This document shows positions 61,326 through 64,000 of a stretch of 64,000 nucleotides of DNA, one piece after another. Position numbers and translations under genes: made by a program. How positions within the stretch are numbered: the first letter of the stretch is position 1; every line of letters starts with the position of its first letter. The stretch comes from Sipunculus nudus (taxonomy: Eukaryota > Annelida > Sipuncula > Golfingiida > Sipunculidae). The notes beneath the pieces were generated by a model that was given only the letters and a program-made list of their open reading frames with translations, was not told the DNA's origin and made no database searches. The stretch lies in assembly GCA_026874595.1 (NCBI GenBank), contig CM049314.1, positions 29,833,729 to 29,897,728 of the forward strand. Reading direction: 5' to 3'.

Positions 61326-61445
61326 GGAATGTGTTCCCCCAGCGGTCGTCCTAGTTTATGTGAAACTTTGTTTCCTTGGACTCGAGATGGACTCGTTCTG
61401 ATATCTCGAACCCGGACCTCCGAGTCCGAGTCCACGACCATGGAC
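60905..61445. mobile_element. GAGTCC-rich hAT-like MITE, copy 1
   Basis: Both ends are packed with GAGTCC-type hexamers (60920-61045: CCGAGTCCAAGT, GTCCAAGTCCACC, CGAGTCCGAGTCC; 61376-61433: GGACTCGAGATGGACTCG, CGAGTCCGAGTCCACGACC). The middle shares AATAAA...TTTAAA, CACGGATAAAGCTTT and GATATCTC with 63560-63840. Subterminal hexamer arrays are typical of hAT elements, but terminal repeats and target duplications were not proven. A (CT)n-(TA)n microsatellite sits inside. Confidence 0.6.
61210..61321. repeat. Compound microsatellite poly-C, (CT)n, (TA)n
   Basis: C run at 61210-61219, CT units to about 61268, TA units to 61321, all inside the GAGTCC-rich repeat and absent from its second copy. 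Confidence 0.95.
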
Positions 61446-61603
61446 ATAAAAATACACGGAATTCTAACACTAGGAAAAAAGGTACTTTGAGACAAAACCA
61501 CGAAATTTAGATTTTCGGGTCCTTCATTATATAAATTTACTGAAAAAATACGCTCCCGTGAATATTTGGGTCTAATTAAAGTGTTTCGGTCTGCATTTTG
61601 CAT

Positions 61604-61604
<1 letters not shown>

Positions 61605-61652
<48 letters not shown>
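61605..61652. repeat. (TA)n microsatellite
   Basis: Pure TA array. Confidence 0.95.
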
Positions 61653-61656
<4 letters not shown>

Positions 61657-61789
61657 AGGCCGTGATGGCAGGATGCATTGTTGTGTTACAGGTGTCTCAA
61701 ACGGGGTTTAAAAATTTAACTTTATTTATTTTACATGGATTGTACATATAATCATTATAACTAATCGAGGCACTCTCCCTGGCCCAGGT

Positions 61790-61950
61790 TTTGGCGTTTT
61801 GTAGTTTCTTGATGAAACCGGAGAACCTTGAGATAAAACAGCGGCCTTGGACGGGCAACGATACAACCCAATCTTATAGCCACACCGGGGATCGGATACG
61901 AGTCGCCTGCGGAAAGAGCCGACGGTTTTACCACCCGACTGTCCGGGCCC
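61790..61950 (-). mobile_element. tRNA-related SINE (fragment)
   Basis: On the minus strand it opens GGGCCCGGACAGTCGGGTGG, then TAAAACCGTCGGCTC, then GTATCCGATCC (complement of 61889-61899), which resembles a B box, followed by CCGG. The body continues GGTTGTATCGTTGCCC and AAGGTTCTCCGGTTTCATC. A tRNA-like head starting GGGCCCGG with a B box about 50 bases in is typical of invertebrate SINEs. The A box is weak and no 3' tail or target duplication is defined. Confidence 0.55.
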
Positions 61951-63212
61951 TTGTCAAGGATGAACTGTAGTTCTCATAGCAAGGTCATTTAACACGTTTC
62001 AATAAAGGTTAAAATCCACAGTGACTCCTATGACCTCCCACGCACAAATTACACCCCTGTACACATTAGTAAAGAAGTGCTATATTTATAGCACAGCTGG
62101 TATCATGTTTGGTGCACGACGGGCTTTAAGGACGTGTTACGTCATGTCTTATAGTTTTAATGGCGTGATATATATCAGGTTTTTAGCTCGGGTGACTAAT
62201 AGGTTTGGACGTCCTTTGAAAATAACAGCGGGCCTCAGAAACATATAACTTATGATCAACAGATTTCCTGCGTGAGGTCCTGGTGAAAATTTCCTATGGA
62301 AAACCTAGACTCTGCATGGGGGATCCGGGATATTGCAAAGCGATGGGTCCAACACTAGCCGTCCAACGTTGTTATTAAGAACGTTTTGGAAACCGCATAG
62401 TATGGTTTCTGCATGGTCTGGCATTGGTTGAGGCAATTTCAAGGCCTGAAAAATATTAATTGTAACCCTCGAAAAGGTTGTGCTGCCTCAACAAAAGGGG
62501 GTGGGCTAGTGTAATGTAAAGATCCATATTCCACAAGCCAAGGGGCAAAAGAAAATTGGTGCACCTAAAAGTCAGATTTTGTATATATGGTTGCTTAAAA
62601 AAATGTTTTGCAATAGACCGTTATATTGGATGAATGTGGCCCCTACATTTGTGGGCCTGTCATGATGTTTGCCTGCCTGCACATAATTGCTCCAGCCAGC
62701 TCATCAAATATGTCATTATAGGCATTGTTCGGATTTAAAATTACGCTCATTGATCCTTTTTAAGTAAATTTCATGGGAAAGTTCCAGTATATCTACAATT
62801 GATAACGAACTGCCGTAACATTTCCAGTGCAAATTCTGGGACCACCTTTTTCTCTCTACTTTATTCTATATTAATATGTAATATGGAGACTGAAGGATAG
62901 TTTTACCATACCGTGTACAATTAAAATGTTTACATTGTGCAATCAGATATTTTACAATATTGTCTCATACACTGAAATAATGGCACATCACATACTGGAT
63001 AATCTCATTGATACTTGGACTTTGTCACCTGGCGAATTTAAAAAAAAACGAGTCTATGCCCCTGAAAGTTAAATTCATTTCAATTTTCATATATATTTTT
63101 GACAGACAAACTCCAGTATTCCAACTCCATACCGCATGGAATGCAAGTTTCTCTTTGGAAGAGACTGAGAAGTGTAGCAGCCATCCGAAAGTTTTAACTG
63201 TGCAATCATATC
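61951..63212. other. Spacer, no gene established
   Basis: A 75-codon plus-strand frame (62021-62248) has no recognised motif. Confidence 0.35.
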
Positions 63213-63395
63213 TTTGCCGTCACAAGGACAGTATGCAATCATTCCCGTTCATGTGTGTGTGTGTGTTTGTTTATAACATAACTCACGCAATCATGAACGG
63301 AATCTCATACAACTTTTAAGGCATTTTGGGAATGGACCATAAAACAGTCGATTAGATTTTTGTGTTGATTCAACATCTTGTTCAGATTCTGCAGC
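63213..63395 (+). repeat. Dispersed repeat family R6, copy 4
   Basis: TTGCCGTCACAAGG, TTCCCGTTCATG, a GT run, TTTGTTTATAACATAACTC, ATCATGAACGGAATCTCAT, TTTTGGGAATGG and GATTAGATTTTTGTGTTGAT match the family order. The 103-codon frame 63008-63319 runs into this repeat and shares its end with a frame in copy 1. Confidence 0.65.
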
Positions 63396-63525
63396 TGCAG
63401 CGTCTTCAATGAATATTCATGAATGTACAGTACCTATGCATGAATGAACCTGTGAATATGGGCATAAACAAATGAATGCACAAAAGGTCCGCCTCATTAG
63501 TAGGGCCCGGCTCCTGTTCAGGTCA

Positions 63526-63875
63526 CACTCGAGCGCCCAGCATCTCGGAGTGGCGAGTCTATTAGCGCTCGCACCGAATCAATAAAAATAAAACTTTATT
63601 CAAAATGCTTTAAATAGGATTATCAATAATATTTCTGTTGTAATTTCGCGATTCACCTTCAATGTTTAAATACATTCAGCTCAAGATACATGGATAAAGC
63701 TTTATATCAGTTTTCTTATATTCTCCCAATATTGCACAAATGAGTCTCCATAGTGAGCCTTTTCCCTCTGACAGGAGTTGGCCCGGCCTGATATCTCTCA
63801 AGTCTTTACCTCCGAGTCTGAGTACAAGTCCAGTATACCTACTAGTTCGAGTCCGAGCCCCTGAAAAAGTGGACG
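63526..63875. mobile_element. GAGTCC-rich hAT-like MITE, copy 2
   Basis: It shares with copy 1 the AATAAAAATAAAACTTTATT-like interior, CATGGATAAAGCTTTATA, CTGATATCTC, TTTACCTCCGAGTCTGAGTAC and AGTTCGAGTCCGAGCCC. It lacks the internal microsatellite. The left end is diverged. Confidence 0.6.
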
Positions 63876-64000
63876 CGACTATTACGTCACTGCTGGTGAC
63901 AAAACCCCGAGTTAACTATTGTCCAAAAGGCCCAGTTTCATCTTGCAACTGACTGTGATTGTCTTTATTAATTAATTAATAAAACATTATAAAACCTGAA
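63876..64000. other. Window end, no feature recognised
   Basis: A short TTAA repeat at 63969-63980. Confidence 0.4.

Noticed and set aside
1-64000. CRISPR arrays, bacterial operons, riboswitches
   Set aside because: Nothing resembles them. Microsatellites, LINEs and MITEs indicate an animal nuclear genome.

Overview
The window is a eukaryotic intergenic or intronic stretch, most likely from a marine invertebrate. A mollusc is my best guess but is not proven. It is AT-rich and has no operon structure, no long intact host gene and no recognisable rRNA gene. About twenty (TA)n, (AG)n, (CT)n and (CA)n microsatellites punctuate it. Its recognisable content is mobile and repetitive: decayed non-LTR retrotransposons, hAT-like MITEs, a Helitron-type element with a tandem-repeat core, a miniature LTR element, a tRNA-related SINE and a very large minisatellite. 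I see no confidently complete protein-coding gene. Most short open frames are chance frames or frames inside repeats. Identity and similarity statements come from reading the sequence by eye; no search was run.

Layout, left half. 1-407 is the right part of a TIR element whose second copy (27895-30028) is split by a LINE. 8251-10812 is a 5'-truncated, frameshifted L1/Tx1-like LINE on the minus strand. Six copies of a short hAT-like MITE with CAGGGGCGGATCCAG-type ends lie at 5.8, 13.9, 18.9, 26.0, 32.9 and 37.6 kb. A solo LTR (16410-16559, minus) and a TRIM-like element (23938-24307, plus) belong to one family whose LTRs contain tRNA-like Pol III A and B boxes. 28219-29865 is a Jockey/CR1-group LINE remnant on the minus strand with an intact YADD.

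Layout, right half. 41313-43930 has the hallmarks of a non-autonomous Helitron/Helentron: 5' TC, subterminal inverted repeats, 3' hairpin and CTAG end between A and T. Its core is a 289-bp tandem repeat rich in AGGTCA direct repeats. 49110-58536 is a 21-bp minisatellite of about 450 units with higher-order structure; because 21 is a multiple of three it creates very long but almost certainly non-coding open frames in four of six frames. The last 5 kb holds two copies of a GAGTCC-rich hAT-like repeat, one SINE and two copies of a dispersed family also seen at 7.3 and 24.7 kb.

Possible host gene parts are weak. There is a splice-site-bounded pair of open segments at 21820-21912 and 22070-22299 on the plus strand. 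There is also a possible first coding exon at 45526-45274 on the minus strand, with a full CRE (TGACGTCA) just upstream. Neither has a recognised product.
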